64,000 bases of DNA from Niallia sp. NCCP-28 (GCF_023168165.1 NZ_BQYJ01000009.1:51851-115850); one strand, 5' to 3'; shown: positions 6,638-16,279, numbered from the stretch's first letter. Notes: generated from the letters alone by a model not told the origin. Translations and numbers: made by a program.

Positions 6638-8931
6638 TGTCCATTTTAGAAAATGATTTGCTCATCAAAAATGCGCCTGTTCAATTAACCACTTTTGAGT
6701 CGGGAAATGAAATGGCTGCAATGGCTGCAGCCCAAATAAACTATCACATAATGGGCTATTTCCCTATCACTCCCTCCACTGAAGTAGCACAATATCTCGA
6801 TCAAATGAAAACAAGAGGGGAACATGATATTAAATTAATACCTGCTGATGGCGAGCATGGATCTGCCGGCATTTGCTACGGGGCATCAGCAACAGGAGCA
6901 CGTGTTATCAATGCAACTAGTGCAAATGGTTTTATGTATATGCTTGAACAAATGCCGGTACAATCTGGAACTCGTTATCCAATGGTTCTGAATCTAGTTA
7001 CCCGGTCTATAAGCGGGCCCTTGGATATTAGAGGAGATCATTCTGATTTGTATTATGCATTAAATACCGGTTGGGTTATCATTACCGCAAGAACTCCTCA
7101 GGCAGTTTATGACATGAATATTATGGCATTAAAAATTGCAGAACATGCAAAGGTCCGTTTACCAGTAATTGTCGCTTACGATGGTTTTTTTACTTCTCAT
7201 CAAAAAAGAAAAGTACATTACTTTGAAGATAGGAAAGTTGTACAAGAATTTGTAGGTCCTTGTCCGACCGAATATCCAGCTATTCGAGATTCCAAAAAAC
7301 CGATTACAATCGGCGCCCATATGAATGGGGATGATTTACTGAACAATCATTACCAGCAATCACAGGCAATGTACGCAGCTAAAGATATCTACAATGAAAT
7401 TTCCAAACAATTCGAACAGATTTCTGGGCGCTCTTATCCATTAGTCGATTTATATAAAATGGAGGATGCAGAAGTGGCCTTATTCTTATTGAACTCGGCA
7501 GCAGAAACTGCTAAAGATGCAGTAGATCGATTACGAAAACAAGGGATTAAAGCCGGTATAATAAGCCCAAATATAATTCGCCCATTTCCTTCTGGAGAAA
7601 TTAGAAAAGCTTTGCAAAGTGTCAAATCTCTTTTAATCGGAGAGAGAGCGGATTCATATGGCGGAAACGGCCCTAATTTAACTCATGAAGTAAAGTCTGC
7701 TATTCAAGAAGATCCTAACAACCATACTATTGTGCTAAGCAGAGTATTTGGATTGGGAGGCAAGGACTTTTATGCTGATGATGCAGAAGCATTTTTCAAC
7801 ATGGCACTCGAGGCTTTGGACAATGGTCTTGCAGAAAAACCATTTGATTATTATGGCCAATATATAGGAACAGAAGAAAACAAAATCAAACCTATTATGG
7901 AACCACAATATGGAGATGTATATAATTCTGGTTTAATAGAGATATCTTCAAACGAAGAGGTTAACTCACTAAAAGTAAAAGTGCCTCCATTGCGTGCCCT
8001 GACCAGCAAACCAAATCGCTTTGCTCCAGGTCATGGCGCATGTCCTGGATGCGGCATTTTAAGTGGCCTAGAATTATTTTTCAAAGGTATAGAAGGAGAT
8101 ATTGTCGTCTTATTTCAAACAGGTTGTGCATATGTTGTCACAACAGCCTATCCTCATACTTCCCACAGACAAACAATGATGCATAATTTGTTCCAAAATG
8201 GACCAGCAACATTATCAGGGACTGTTGAAGCACTTTTAGAACTGCAAAAAAGAGGAGAAATTCAAATTGCAGAAAACACAACCTTTATTATGGTGACAGG
8301 AGATGGAGGAATGGATATTGGGATGGGTTCCGCTATCGGCACTGCTTTAAGAAACCATAATCTAATCATGTTAGAATATGATAATGAGGGTTATATGAAT
8401 ACAGGTTCGCAAATGTCCTACTCTACTCCAATTGGTCATATGACTAGTACAAGCAACGTGGGCCGTGCACAAAAAGGAAAAGCATTTCATCATAAAGATA
8501 CAGCCCAAATTATGGCTGCTACCAATATGCCTTATGTATTTACAGGATCTGAGGCCTTTCCACAAGATTTAATCAAAAAAGCAGCTAAAGCGCAATGGTA
8601 TGCTCAAAATGTCGGGACTGTTTATGGAAAATTGCTAATAACTTGTCCAGCAAATTGGAAAACAGAGGATCGTTTTGGAACAAAAGTAGTAGAAGCTGCT
8701 GTAAATTCCTGCTTCTTCCCTTTATACGAAGTAGAAAATGGGCTGACTGCCATAACCTATAATCCGGAAGAAAAAGATAAAAAAACCCCTTTGACAGAAT
8801 GGTTAAAGTTTATGGGAAAAACAAAACATCTACTAAAAGAAGAAAATAAAGAAATGCTAATTGATTTTACTAGTGAAGTGGAAAAACGTTGGACAAAGTT
8901 AAAAATGAAAAATGAAAATCCTTATTTATAA
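6637..8931 (+). CDS. 2-oxoacid:ferredoxin oxidoreductase, fused alpha and beta subunits
   Basis: Catalytic part of the enzyme, 764 residues. Residues about 20-430 are the alpha half (GYFPITPSTEVAQYLD, then the substrate-site region GPLDIRGDHSD). Residues about 455-735 are the thiamine-diphosphate-binding beta half. The beta half has CPGCG at Cys469/472, Cys497 and Cys670, the expected pattern for the proximal [4Fe-4S] cluster. The thiamine motif runs from GDGG near 555 to NEGY. The start at 6637 follows GGGGG in the end of the preceding gene; a longer frame from 6502 only overlaps it. A 15-bp hairpin follows the stop. The pair gives a two-gene, four-domain oxidoreductase in which alpha-beta and gamma-delta are each fused. 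Confidence 0.9.
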   Translation: MSILENDLLIKNAPVQLTTFESGNEMAAMAAAQINYHIMGYFPITPSTEVAQYLDQMKTRGEHDIKLIPADGEHGSAGICYGASATGARVINATSANGFMYMLEQMPVQSGTRYPMVLNLVTRSISGPLDIRGDHSDLYYALNTGWVIITARTPQAVYDMNIMALKIAEHAKVRLPVIVAYDGFFTSHQKRKVHYFEDRKVVQEFVGPCPTEYPAIRDSKKPITIGAHMNGDDLLNNHYQQSQAMYAAKDIYNEISKQFEQISGRSYPLVDLYKMEDAEVALFLLNSAAETAKDAVDRLRKQGIKAGIISPNIIRPFPSGEIRKALQSVKSLLIGERADSYGGNGPNLTHEVKSAIQEDPNNHTIVLSRVFGLGGKDFYADDAEAFFNMALEALDNGLAEKPFDYYGQYIGTEENKIKPIMEPQYGDVYNSGLIEISSNEEVNSLKVKVPPLRALTSKPNRFAPGHGACPGCGILSGLELFFKGIEGDIVVLFQTGCAYVVTTAYPHTSHRQTMMHNLFQNGPATLSGTVEALLELQKRGEIQIAENTTFIMVTGDGGMDIGMGSAIGTALRNHNLIMLEYDNEGYMNTGSQMSYSTPIGHMTSTSNVGRAQKGKAFHHKDTAQIMAATNMPYVFTGSEAFPQDLIKKAAKAQWYAQNVGTVYGKLLITCPANWKTEDRFGTKVVEAAVNSCFFPLYEVENGLTAITYNPEEKDKKTPLTEWLKFMGKTKHLLKEENKEMLIDFTSEVEKRWTKLKMKNENPYL

Positions 8932-8946
8932 AAAAAAATTATGCTT

Positions 8947-8993
8947 AAGAGGGTAGAAACAATGTTGCATTCCTGACATGTTTCTACCCTCTT
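8947..8993 (+). terminator. Hairpin after the oxidoreductase genes
   Basis: A perfect 15-bp stem (AAGAGGGTAGAAACA with its complement at 8979-8993). The T-tract behind it is weak, so termination efficiency is uncertain. Confidence 0.6.
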
Positions 8994-9166
8994 TGCATAT
9001 AGAAGAAAATCGGCATATCGTCCCTTAATTATTCAATAAAAGTAATAACAGATACGATTCTATACATGAATATCTTCTGCATTTGCATATCTATATATGG
9101 AATAACTATTATTTGGAGGTGCTTTTTTTCAAGTTCATCCTGTAATAGCCCTCTGGAGGTGTTAGA

Positions 9167-11059
9167 TTGGTTAATTTAAAAACCATTCAAAAGGATATTT
9201 CTCAAAGAAAAGAAGAACTAATTCAGCTTCAGCATATAGATGGTTCTTGGAGATTTCTTTTTCAAGGAAGCTTAATGACAGATGCCTTTTTTATTATTAC
9301 CTGCAGAGCATTAAATATAACAGATTATGAAGAGACCATTGTTAAATTAGTGAATACTTTAAAAAAAACGCAAACGAATAAAGGATATTGGAAGGCCTAT
9401 AAAGACGAAACGAATGGAAATCTTTCTTCAACAGTAATTGCCTACACTGCTCTTTTATATTCCGGTTATTGCAAAAAGGAAGATAAGAAAATGCAGCAAG
9501 CCAGATCGTATATTATAGCACACGGCGGATTGGAAAAGTGCCATTTTATGATTCGCTGGATGTTATCAGTAAATGGTATGTATCCCTGGTCTAATATGAT
9601 TTATATTCCTATGACTTTTTTGCTTCTTCCAACTTATCAGCCTATTAATTTCTTTCAATTTAGCTCTTATGCTCGCATTCATTTCATTCCGATGCTGATT
9701 GTTTCCAATAAAAAATATACAATAACCAATGATAATACACCAAATTTAAAAGACCTTTTTCCAAATAACCCCAACTATTCTCTACCACTATTGGAATTAG
9801 AAGATAACCGATCTCCCCTGTCTTTTTTTTGGAAAGAAATAAAAAAAGCAGGCGCACTCCCTGTTTATATGCATAACCTTGGCTATATATATGCAGAAAA
9901 ATATATATTGGATCGTATAGAAGAAGATGGAACATTATACAGTTATGCTAGCGCAACTTTTTTTATGATATATGGCTTATTAGCCCAGGGCTACAATAAG
10001 AACTCTATAATGATTAAAAAAGCGATTTCTGGTCTTTTTTCTCTTATTAAAAGCAATGAAAATAATACACATCTTGAAAATTCTACTTCTACTATTTGGG
10101 ATACTGCATTAATCTGCTACAGCCTGCAAGAAGCTCAACTTCCTAGCGACTCGAAAACAATAAAGAATGCGGTCACCTATCTTCTGGATAAACAGCATAC
10201 AAAAAAAGCAGATTGGTCTATTCATAATCCACATACACTTCCTGGAGGGTGGGGGTTTTCCGCCATTAATACAAATAATCCTGATAATGATGATACATCT
10301 GCAGTATTACGCGCATTAAAACCAACAGCCGCTAATAATCACTCAGTCTATTATGCTTGGAAAACGGGCGTTAATTATTTACTGTCCATGCAAAACAGGG
10401 ATGGGGGCTGGGGAGCTTTTGAAAAAAACACCAATTGGGAATTACTTCAATATGTTCCTATTGAAAACGCCAAAGATGCCGCTGTCGATCCTTCTACAGC
10501 AGATTTAACTGGCCGCATATTAGAGTTCCTTGGAAACTTTGCCGATTTTAATCATTCTCATTCCAAAGTTAAAAGAGGAATCAATTGGCTATACTCTAAT
10601 CAAAATAAGGATGGCTCTTGGTACGGTCGCTGGGGCGTCTGCTATATTTATGGAACTTGGGCCGCAATTACAGGATTAAGAGCAGTTGGTATAAATCAAA
10701 AGGATAAAAGCATAAAAAAAGCCATTCAGTGGCTAAAAACTATTCAACGGGAGGACGGAGGCTGGGGAGAATCTTGCCAAAGCTGCGAAAAACTCCGCTA
10801 TATTCCCCTATCTTTTAGTACTGATTCTCAAACAGCATGGGCCGTCGATGCATTGATTGCTGCAGGAGAAGGAAAAAGTGACACTGTGATAAAAGGCATC
10901 AACTATTTGCTAAAGAAAAACAAGGAACAAAAAAGCATTCTTTATCCAACAGGAATTGGTTTGCCTACACAATTTTATATTTATTATGAAAGCTATAATA
11001 AAATTTTCCCCTTACTTGCGCTCTCTCACTTCTATAAAAATATATCAGAAAATCTATAG
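9167..11059 (+). CDS. sqhC: Squalene-hopene cyclase family; sporulenol-synthase (SqhC) type
   Basis: Class II terpene cyclase that folds a linear C30/C35 isoprenoid into a polycyclic product at the membrane, 630 residues. Many QW-type repeats are visible (for example DGSWYGRWGVCYIYGTWAA and REDGGWGESC). The acid motif DXDDT appears as DNDDT in NTNNPDNDDTSAVL, close to my recollection of B. subtilis SqhC, which makes sporulenol from tetraprenyl-beta-curcumene. Hopene synthesis cannot be excluded by sequence. The TTG start follows GGAGGT by six bases. It is a single gene between the oxidoreductase pair and the phosphatase. In Frankia, hopanoid lipids form an oxygen barrier around nitrogenase; a similar role here is speculation. 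Confidence 0.88.
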   Translation: MVNLKTIQKDISQRKEELIQLQHIDGSWRFLFQGSLMTDAFFIITCRALNITDYEETIVKLVNTLKKTQTNKGYWKAYKDETNGNLSSTVIAYTALLYSGYCKKEDKKMQQARSYIIAHGGLEKCHFMIRWMLSVNGMYPWSNMIYIPMTFLLLPTYQPINFFQFSSYARIHFIPMLIVSNKKYTITNDNTPNLKDLFPNNPNYSLPLLELEDNRSPLSFFWKEIKKAGALPVYMHNLGYIYAEKYILDRIEEDGTLYSYASATFFMIYGLLAQGYNKNSIMIKKAISGLFSLIKSNENNTHLENSTSTIWDTALICYSLQEAQLPSDSKTIKNAVTYLLDKQHTKKADWSIHNPHTLPGGWGFSAINTNNPDNDDTSAVLRALKPTAANNHSVYYAWKTGVNYLLSMQNRDGGWGAFEKNTNWELLQYVPIENAKDAAVDPSTADLTGRILEFLGNFADFNHSHSKVKRGINWLYSNQNKDGSWYGRWGVCYIYGTWAAITGLRAVGINQKDKSIKKAIQWLKTIQREDGGWGESCQSCEKLRYIPLSFSTDSQTAWAVDALIAAGEGKSDTVIKGINYLLKKNKEQKSILYPTGIGLPTQFYIYYESYNKIFPLLALSHFYKNISENL

Positions 11060-11077
11060 CACATATTCTTTGCTATT

Positions 11078-11106
11078 AAAGGGAGTTAGTATGGCTAATT
11101 CCCTTT
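11078..11106 (+). terminator. Hairpin downstream of sqhC
   Basis: AAAGGGAGTTAG and CTAATTCCCTTT pair across a short loop. There is little T-run behind it. Confidence 0.5.
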
Positions 11107-11248
11107 ACACGCTTTCTTTTTCTCCTATTTACTGATTTTAAATTTACAATAAATTAAAAATATTTACTCTCTTTAAACCTTTTCTTTAAATTCTATTAAT
11201 ATCCTTCCTAGATAATATAACAAGTAATACATATTTTGGAGGGATAAA

Positions 11249-12619
11249 ATGTTACTAAAATCATGGAAAAAAAGGTTTTTGCCAATTGCGGTTATTTCAT
11301 CTTTATCATTTTCAAGTTTAGCCATGCCGCCTTCTTTTGCCGAAGCAAAAGGACAAGCTAAACAACCAAAAAATATTATTTTTCTAATTGGTGACGGAAT
11401 GGGAGTCTCCTATACTTCTGCATATCGTTATCTCAAAGATAATCCTAAAACAAAAATCGCCGAAAAAACTTATTTTGACTCTTATTTAGTAGGACAACAA
11501 ATGACCTATCCAGAAGATCCTGCTCAAAATGTTACAGATTCAGCCTCTGCTGCTACGGCTATGTCTGCTGGCATCAAAACTTACAATAATGCTATAGCAG
11601 TAGATAATGATGAATCAGCTGTTAAAACAGTATTGGAAGCAGCAAAAGAAAAGGGAAAATCTACTGGTCTCGTAGCAACTTCAGAGATTACTCATGCAAC
11701 ACCTGCTGCATTTGGAGCACATGATATTAGCAGAAAAAATATGAATAGTATAGCTGATGATTATTTTGATGAACGTATCTTGGGCAAACATAAAATAGAC
11801 GTTTTATTAGGGGGCGGAAAAAACTTATTTATCCGTGCAGATCGAAATCTAATAAAAGAGTTTAAAAAGGATGGCTTCAGTTATGTGGATAATCGCAATA
11901 GCTTATTAAATAATAAAGATAATCAAGTAATCGGTTTATTTGCAGATGCTGGCTTGCCAAAAATGATAGACCGCAATAAAAATACTCCTTCATTAGAGGA
12001 AATGACAAAATCAGCAATCAACCGTTTAAAAGAGAATAAAAAAGGATTTTTCTTAATGGTAGAAGGAAGCCAAATCGATTGGGCTGGCCATGATAATGAC
12101 ATTGTTGGGGCTATGAGTGAAATGGAGGACTTTGAAAAAGCCTATAAAGCAGCAATAGAATTTGCTCAAAAAGATAAAAATACATTAGTTGTCGCTACAG
12201 CAGATCACTCTACCGGGGGATTCTCTATTGCAGCTAACGGAGATTATAACTGGCATGCAGAACCAATAAAAGCTGCCAAAAAAACGCCTGACTTTATAGC
12301 TGAACAAATTCTCAAAGGAGAAAATGTAGAAAAGACTCTCAAAAAATACATTGCACTTTCTTTGACGAAAAAGGAAATACAATCTGTCCAAGATGCTGCC
12401 GACAGCAAAAATTTTACAACTATCGATAATGCTATTGAAGACATTTTTAATACTCGATCAAACACTGGCTGGACAACTGGCGGACATACTGGTGAAGATG
12501 TGCCTGTATATGCATATGGACCCAAAAGTGATCTTTTTGCCGGACAAAAGGATAATACCGATCATGCAAAACTTCTTTTCCAATTGATGGGTGCGAAAGT
12601 CACTATAAAAGATAAATAA
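11249..12619 (+). CDS. Secreted alkaline phosphatase (PhoA/PhoB family)
   Basis: Exported metal-dependent phosphomonoesterase that frees phosphate from organic esters, 456 residues. A Sec signal peptide is visible (KSWKKRF, hydrophobic core, cleavage near SFAEA). Active-site motifs in order are IGDGMGVSY (metal Asp), DSASAATAMSAG (catalytic Ser), EGSQIDWAGHDND and TADHSTGG (metal ligands), and a late GGHTGEDVP. Start at ATG after GGAGG. TTTAAA-like hexamers at 11163-11199 before a GATAAT-like -10 might be PhoP sites, but their spacing is irregular and I do not call them. A terminator follows, so it is probably monocistronic. Confidence 0.92.
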   Translation: MLLKSWKKRFLPIAVISSLSFSSLAMPPSFAEAKGQAKQPKNIIFLIGDGMGVSYTSAYRYLKDNPKTKIAEKTYFDSYLVGQQMTYPEDPAQNVTDSASAATAMSAGIKTYNNAIAVDNDESAVKTVLEAAKEKGKSTGLVATSEITHATPAAFGAHDISRKNMNSIADDYFDERILGKHKIDVLLGGGKNLFIRADRNLIKEFKKDGFSYVDNRNSLLNNKDNQVIGLFADAGLPKMIDRNKNTPSLEEMTKSAINRLKENKKGFFLMVEGSQIDWAGHDNDIVGAMSEMEDFEKAYKAAIEFAQKDKNTLVVATADHSTGGFSIAANGDYNWHAEPIKAAKKTPDFIAEQILKGENVEKTLKKYIALSLTKKEIQSVQDAADSKNFTTIDNAIEDIFNTRSNTGWTTGGHTGEDVPVYAYGPKSDLFAGQKDNTDHAKLLFQLMGAKVTIKDK

Positions 12620-12643
12620 TAGAGAAATAATCATAAATGGGCA

Positions 12644-12688
12644 GGAAGTCTTTTTAACATTTCCTTAAGAAGACTTCCTTTTCTATTT
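12644..12688 (+). terminator. Terminator of the alkaline phosphatase gene
   Basis: GGAAGTCTT and AAGACTTCC form a 9-bp stem (12644-12652, 12670-12678) followed by a T-rich tail. Confidence 0.8.
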
Positions 12689-12704
12689 TTAGGAGGTATA
12701 TAGG

Positions 12705-13364
12705 ATGAAAAAAATGCTAACTTTAATTTTTATCTGTTTGTTTTTACTATCTGGGTGTTCTTCTTATAAAGAAGATAATTACTTACTTTCAGAAGTCTCT
12801 TCAGCAAAAAGCAATTCTGCAAAAACAACTACTCCAGCTTACTATAAAGATTATCCTGCCAACCCCCAAGTAATTGATGATCGCACTTTAGTAATGCCCG
12901 GACAAACTATTCGCAGCAATAAAGGGGAAGCTACATTAAAAAAAATAACAAATGTAAATAATTTACATAAAACAGAAGCCGTCGAATTAAAAATCCTGGA
13001 AGCAAAACTGATTGACTATAAACCAGATTACAGCCTGACAGATTTTTATCACAGCTATACACATGATGAACAATTCACCTTTATTAAATTTTTGGTTGAA
13101 GTTAAAAACACTTCTGACGAAATACGCTATTTTGCACCCACTGCATACCTAAAAACAGATATAGGAGAACAAATTACTTGGGATCAAGATATCTATTTAG
13201 AAAACGTAAATAATCCCTTAAAGCCAAATGAAACAAGAAAAGGGGCACTCGGATTCATTTTGAAAAAATCTAATATAAACTCAGTAAAAATTAAGACAAG
13301 CGATGTATTTAATGAAAAACATATAAAGCTTGCTGATGCAAAAAGCATAGACCTATCCTTTTAA
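12705..13364 (+). CDS. Lipoprotein with DUF4352-like immunoglobulin-type domain
   Basis: Predicted surface lipoprotein of 219 residues. The signal peptide ends in the lipobox LSGC at about residue 18. The C-terminal part (residues about 75-215) resembles the telokin-like DUF4352 fold, with FIKFLVEVKNTSDEIRYFAP, then KPNETRKGALGFIL. Such proteins are often accessory cell-surface components of unknown role. Start after AGGAGGT. The strong hairpin at 13378-13438 ends the transcript. Phosphate-related function cannot be inferred from position alone, because a terminator separates it from the phosphatase. Confidence 0.75.
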   Translation: MKKMLTLIFICLFLLSGCSSYKEDNYLLSEVSSAKSNSAKTTTPAYYKDYPANPQVIDDRTLVMPGQTIRSNKGEATLKKITNVNNLHKTEAVELKILEAKLIDYKPDYSLTDFYHSYTHDEQFTFIKFLVEVKNTSDEIRYFAPTAYLKTDIGEQITWDQDIYLENVNNPLKPNETRKGALGFILKKSNINSVKIKTSDVFNEKHIKLADAKSIDLSF

Positions 13365-13377
13365 AATCGAGTATTAT

Positions 13378-13438
13378 CAGGCTGCATAAAAATGACTGTT
13401 TATCAGCTAATGCTTGTTAGTCATTTTTACGCAGCCTG
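13378..13438. terminator. Bidirectional terminator between convergent genes
   Basis: A 20-bp stem with one mismatch (arms 13378-13397 and 13419-13438) between the lipoprotein gene on the plus strand and the MFS gene on the minus strand, with T-rich sequence on both exits. Confidence 0.85.
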
Positions 13439-13445
13439 TTTCTTT

Positions 13446-14639
13446 TTATGAAGCATGAGCCATTTCGGTACTTTTTTTGTCCCTGCCAATATACAAGGAT
13501 AAAGGAATAAGCATAAGGCTAAGCAATACTAATACTAAAAACACGTGTGTATCAGTATTGGCTACATCACGAATCAGTCCTAACACAATAGGAAGAATCC
13601 CCCCTAAAAGATATCCCCCCAGCTGCATAAGAGCTGTCCATGCACTTGCATCTTCTGCTGTTTCTGTTTTATTTAATGGCAGCATTAAAGCAATAGGAAA
13701 CAGCCCGCCGATTCCTACTCCAATTAAAATTGCAGAAATCCAAGGTGAAGCTAACCCAAAGGCAAGCAGCAATAAGCCAATAAATGTTAAGAACGCACTA
13801 ATATATATAAATAAATTTCTATTTTGCAAATAATCCACCAATATGGGGACAAAAAATGAGCAGGTCATTTGAATAAACGCCAAAACGGTTACAATCGTTC
13901 CTGCCTCCTTACCGGTAAAGCCCATACTTTGTGCTATAGAAGCAATCCATGTGGTGGCAGAATAAAATATTCCTGATTGAATTCCGAAAAAGATGGTAAT
14001 GGCCCATGCCTTTTTATTTTTAAATGGGAGTTTAACTGCAACATTTAAGGTTTCCTTCTGCTCTTTTCCTCCCTTTATTGCATATGACCACAAAAGAAAA
14101 GCCAAAATAGCCAATATTCCCCACACAGCAAGAGCATGATTCCATGATTGGTTGAATAATTGCTGCAGGTCAATTGTTAATCCTGCACTTAATGATGCTC
14201 CCAATCCCATTCCAACCGAGTATATACCAATCATTACACCAATCTTAGACGGATATTTTTTTTTAATAACTCCCGACAATAATGATCCTGCAAGTGCAAT
14301 TCCTATGCCGATTAGTAAAGAAGTAATAAGTAAAACCCATGTATAATAAGCTATGCCTCTTATAAAGGTCGCTCCCCCTATTAGAAGCAAACAGCCAGCA
14401 ATAGCCTTTTCTGCCCCCCATTTTTCAGTTACATATCCTGTAAACAATGCAAATATACCCATACATAAAACAGGAATGGAAGGTAAAAAACTGACAATAA
14501 AATTGCTTAAATGCAAATCATGCCGAATTATTTCTAAAACAGGAGAAATGGAGGTAATGCCAATTCGCAAATTTAATGATACAGCAAAAAACGCGATAAT
14601 ATAAATATACATATCTTTTTTCCGAGTCAAGGTTAACAT
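13446..14639 (-). CDS. MFS transporter, CynX/NimT-like
   Basis: Twelve-helix major facilitator of 397 residues. The early sequence NLRIGITSISPVLEIIRHDL is typical of the CynX/NimT group, whose members move cyanate, nitroimidazole-like or other small organic compounds. Loop 2-3 is GYVTEKWGAEKAI. Substrate cannot be assigned. The start is uncertain: AGGAGGG touches the ATG at 14639, while a TTG four codons later has a better spacing of about ten bases. No obvious partner gene; it converges on the lipoprotein gene and shares its terminator. Confidence 0.8.
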   Translation of the reverse strand: MLTLTRKKDMYIYIIAFFAVSLNLRIGITSISPVLEIIRHDLHLSNFIVSFLPSIPVLCMGIFALFTGYVTEKWGAEKAIAGCLLLIGGATFIRGIAYYTWVLLITSLLIGIGIALAGSLLSGVIKKKYPSKIGVMIGIYSVGMGLGASLSAGLTIDLQQLFNQSWNHALAVWGILAILAFLLWSYAIKGGKEQKETLNVAVKLPFKNKKAWAITIFFGIQSGIFYSATTWIASIAQSMGFTGKEAGTIVTVLAFIQMTCSFFVPILVDYLQNRNLFIYISAFLTFIGLLLLAFGLASPWISAILIGVGIGGLFPIALMLPLNKTETAEDASAWTALMQLGGYLLGGILPIVLGLIRDVANTDTHVFLVLVLLSLMLIPLSLYIGRDKKSTEMAHAS

Positions 14640-14745
14640 CCCTCCTCTTTATCCATCACTAATTTCTCTTTTTATCATACCTTATCTTTCTATAAAAAAA
14701 GGGCTTTCCTGCTAATTGTCAAAAAAGAGATGAAATTATAGAAAG

Positions 14746-14774
14746 AAAAAACGCCATCAACTAAGATGACGCTT
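14746..14774 (-). terminator. Terminator of the M20/MFS operon
   Basis: GCGTCATC and GATGGCGT pair with one mismatch, followed by a T-run on the minus strand, about 35 bp past the amidohydrolase stop. Confidence 0.7.
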
Positions 14775-14807
14775 TTGCCCTTTTATCTTTATTTAGTAAT
14801 AATCTAA

Positions 14808-16241
14808 TTAAATAGCCGATACTGCGGCTGTATCTGTTTTCTGCATAGGTGGATGTATATCAACTGGAATACCTGGTTCATAGGTAATTCCACTTGTATT
14901 TTTGACAAATTCACTTTTGGCTTTTTCAAGTGCTCCATCTTGATTTAAAAGCAAGTCATACGAAGCTAATGCCATTATCTTTGCAGCATGATGCATTCCC
15001 TTTATCCCAATGGATGACCCAAAGGAAGCTGTTGCCTGCCATGTATGAAATTGTACTCCTAATGGAGCGCATGTTGTCATAATTTGTCCCATCGGAGCAA
15101 TCCAGGATACATCTCCGACATCCGATGATCCTCCCATCGTCATTCCATACATTTTTGTAATATGATAAAACTCTGGATCAAGAGCCTTTTCCCCATTAAG
15201 ACCAAATTTATTTTTCTTAGCATCTTCTAATAAGGAGGAATCTAGCGTTTGGCAAAGCTCTTCTGCAAATCGTTCTTCCATTTGGGTAAATTCCATTTTC
15301 CCTGCTTTGCTCGCCTGATTAAACATTAGCTCATTTAGTGCTTTATTAGGCAGCGTATCATAGCAGCCAGCTTTAATTTCCCATTTCACTGTTGTTTCTG
15401 TCATCATTGCAGCACCTTGAGCCACTTTTATTAATCGCTCCGTTATTTCTCCCACTTGTCTTCTGTTCGCTCCACGCAAGAAATAATAAACACTCGCCTT
15501 GTCCGGCACAATATTAGGAGCCAAGCCTCCATTTGTAATTTGATACTGTATCCTGCTGCCATCTGGAACATGCTCACGCAAATAATTCGCTCCTACATTC
15601 ATAAGCTCTACTGCATCTAATGCACTTCGGCCAAGATGTGGTGCTGCTCCTGCATGAGCTGTTCTTCCTGAAAAATAAAATTCTATTCCTGTTAATGCCT
15701 GCATGCTAGAATTAGTCGTCATATTAAAGGTCCCAGGATGCCAGGTTAAAGAACAATCTATATCATCAAACACACCTGCGCGCGCCATATATGTTTTTCC
15801 TGACAAAAGCTCCTCTGCAGGGCATCCATAATAACGAATAGTTCCTGTAAGCATTTCTGCTTCCATCTGTTCCTTAAGCGCAAGGACTGCTTCCACACCT
15901 GCTGTTCCTAGTAAGTTATGGCCACAGCCATGGCCAGGCCCATTTGGCACAACTGGTTTATACGTTGTGCTTACTTGTTGAGATAAACCAGGAAGTGCAT
16001 CAAATTCTCCTAATATCCCAATTATAGGTTTGCCTTCCCCGTATTCTGCAACAAAAGCTGTACTTATATCCCCCAATCCTGTAGTTAGGCGAAAACCAGC
16101 CTTCTCTAGTGCTTTAATTTGCAGTTCAGATGCGAAACTTTCTGTATAGCCTACCTCTGGATTTCCCCATATTTTTTTAGCCATATCCTCAAAAAATAAT
16201 TTGTTTTCGTCAATCCAGCTTATAATTTCTTGTTTTCCCAT
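14808..16241 (-). CDS. M20 family amidohydrolase, AbgB-like
   Basis: Zinc-type amidohydrolase/aminoacylase of 477 residues, the usual size of AbgB (p-aminobenzoyl-glutamate hydrolase subunit). It has the metal-site stretches GILGEFDALPGLS and GPGHGCGHNLLG (residues about 75-115). The dimerisation insert contains GRTAHAGAAPHLGRSALDA, and the end carries GGSSDVGDVSW. It removes an acyl or aminoacyl group from an amide substrate; which one is not known. It lies 38 bp behind an ACS-type MFS carrier, so an import-and-hydrolysis pair is likely, controlled by the divergent GAF-PucR regulator at 17702. Confidence 0.85.
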   Translation of the reverse strand: MGKQEIISWIDENKLFFEDMAKKIWGNPEVGYTESFASELQIKALEKAGFRLTTGLGDISTAFVAEYGEGKPIIGILGEFDALPGLSQQVSTTYKPVVPNGPGHGCGHNLLGTAGVEAVLALKEQMEAEMLTGTIRYYGCPAEELLSGKTYMARAGVFDDIDCSLTWHPGTFNMTTNSSMQALTGIEFYFSGRTAHAGAAPHLGRSALDAVELMNVGANYLREHVPDGSRIQYQITNGGLAPNIVPDKASVYYFLRGANRRQVGEITERLIKVAQGAAMMTETTVKWEIKAGCYDTLPNKALNELMFNQASKAGKMEFTQMEERFAEELCQTLDSSLLEDAKKNKFGLNGEKALDPEFYHITKMYGMTMGGSSDVGDVSWIAPMGQIMTTCAPLGVQFHTWQATASFGSSIGIKGMHHAAKIMALASYDLLLNQDGALEKAKSEFVKNTSGITYEPGIPVDIHPPMQKTDTAAVSAI

Positions 16242-16279
16242 ATAAACACCCTCAGTCTTTGTGAATTTTCAGAAAAAAA

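Noticed and set aside
11163..11220. PhoP boxes before the alkaline phosphatase
   Set aside because: TTTAAA-like hexamers are present but spacing is irregular and the region is generally AT-rich.
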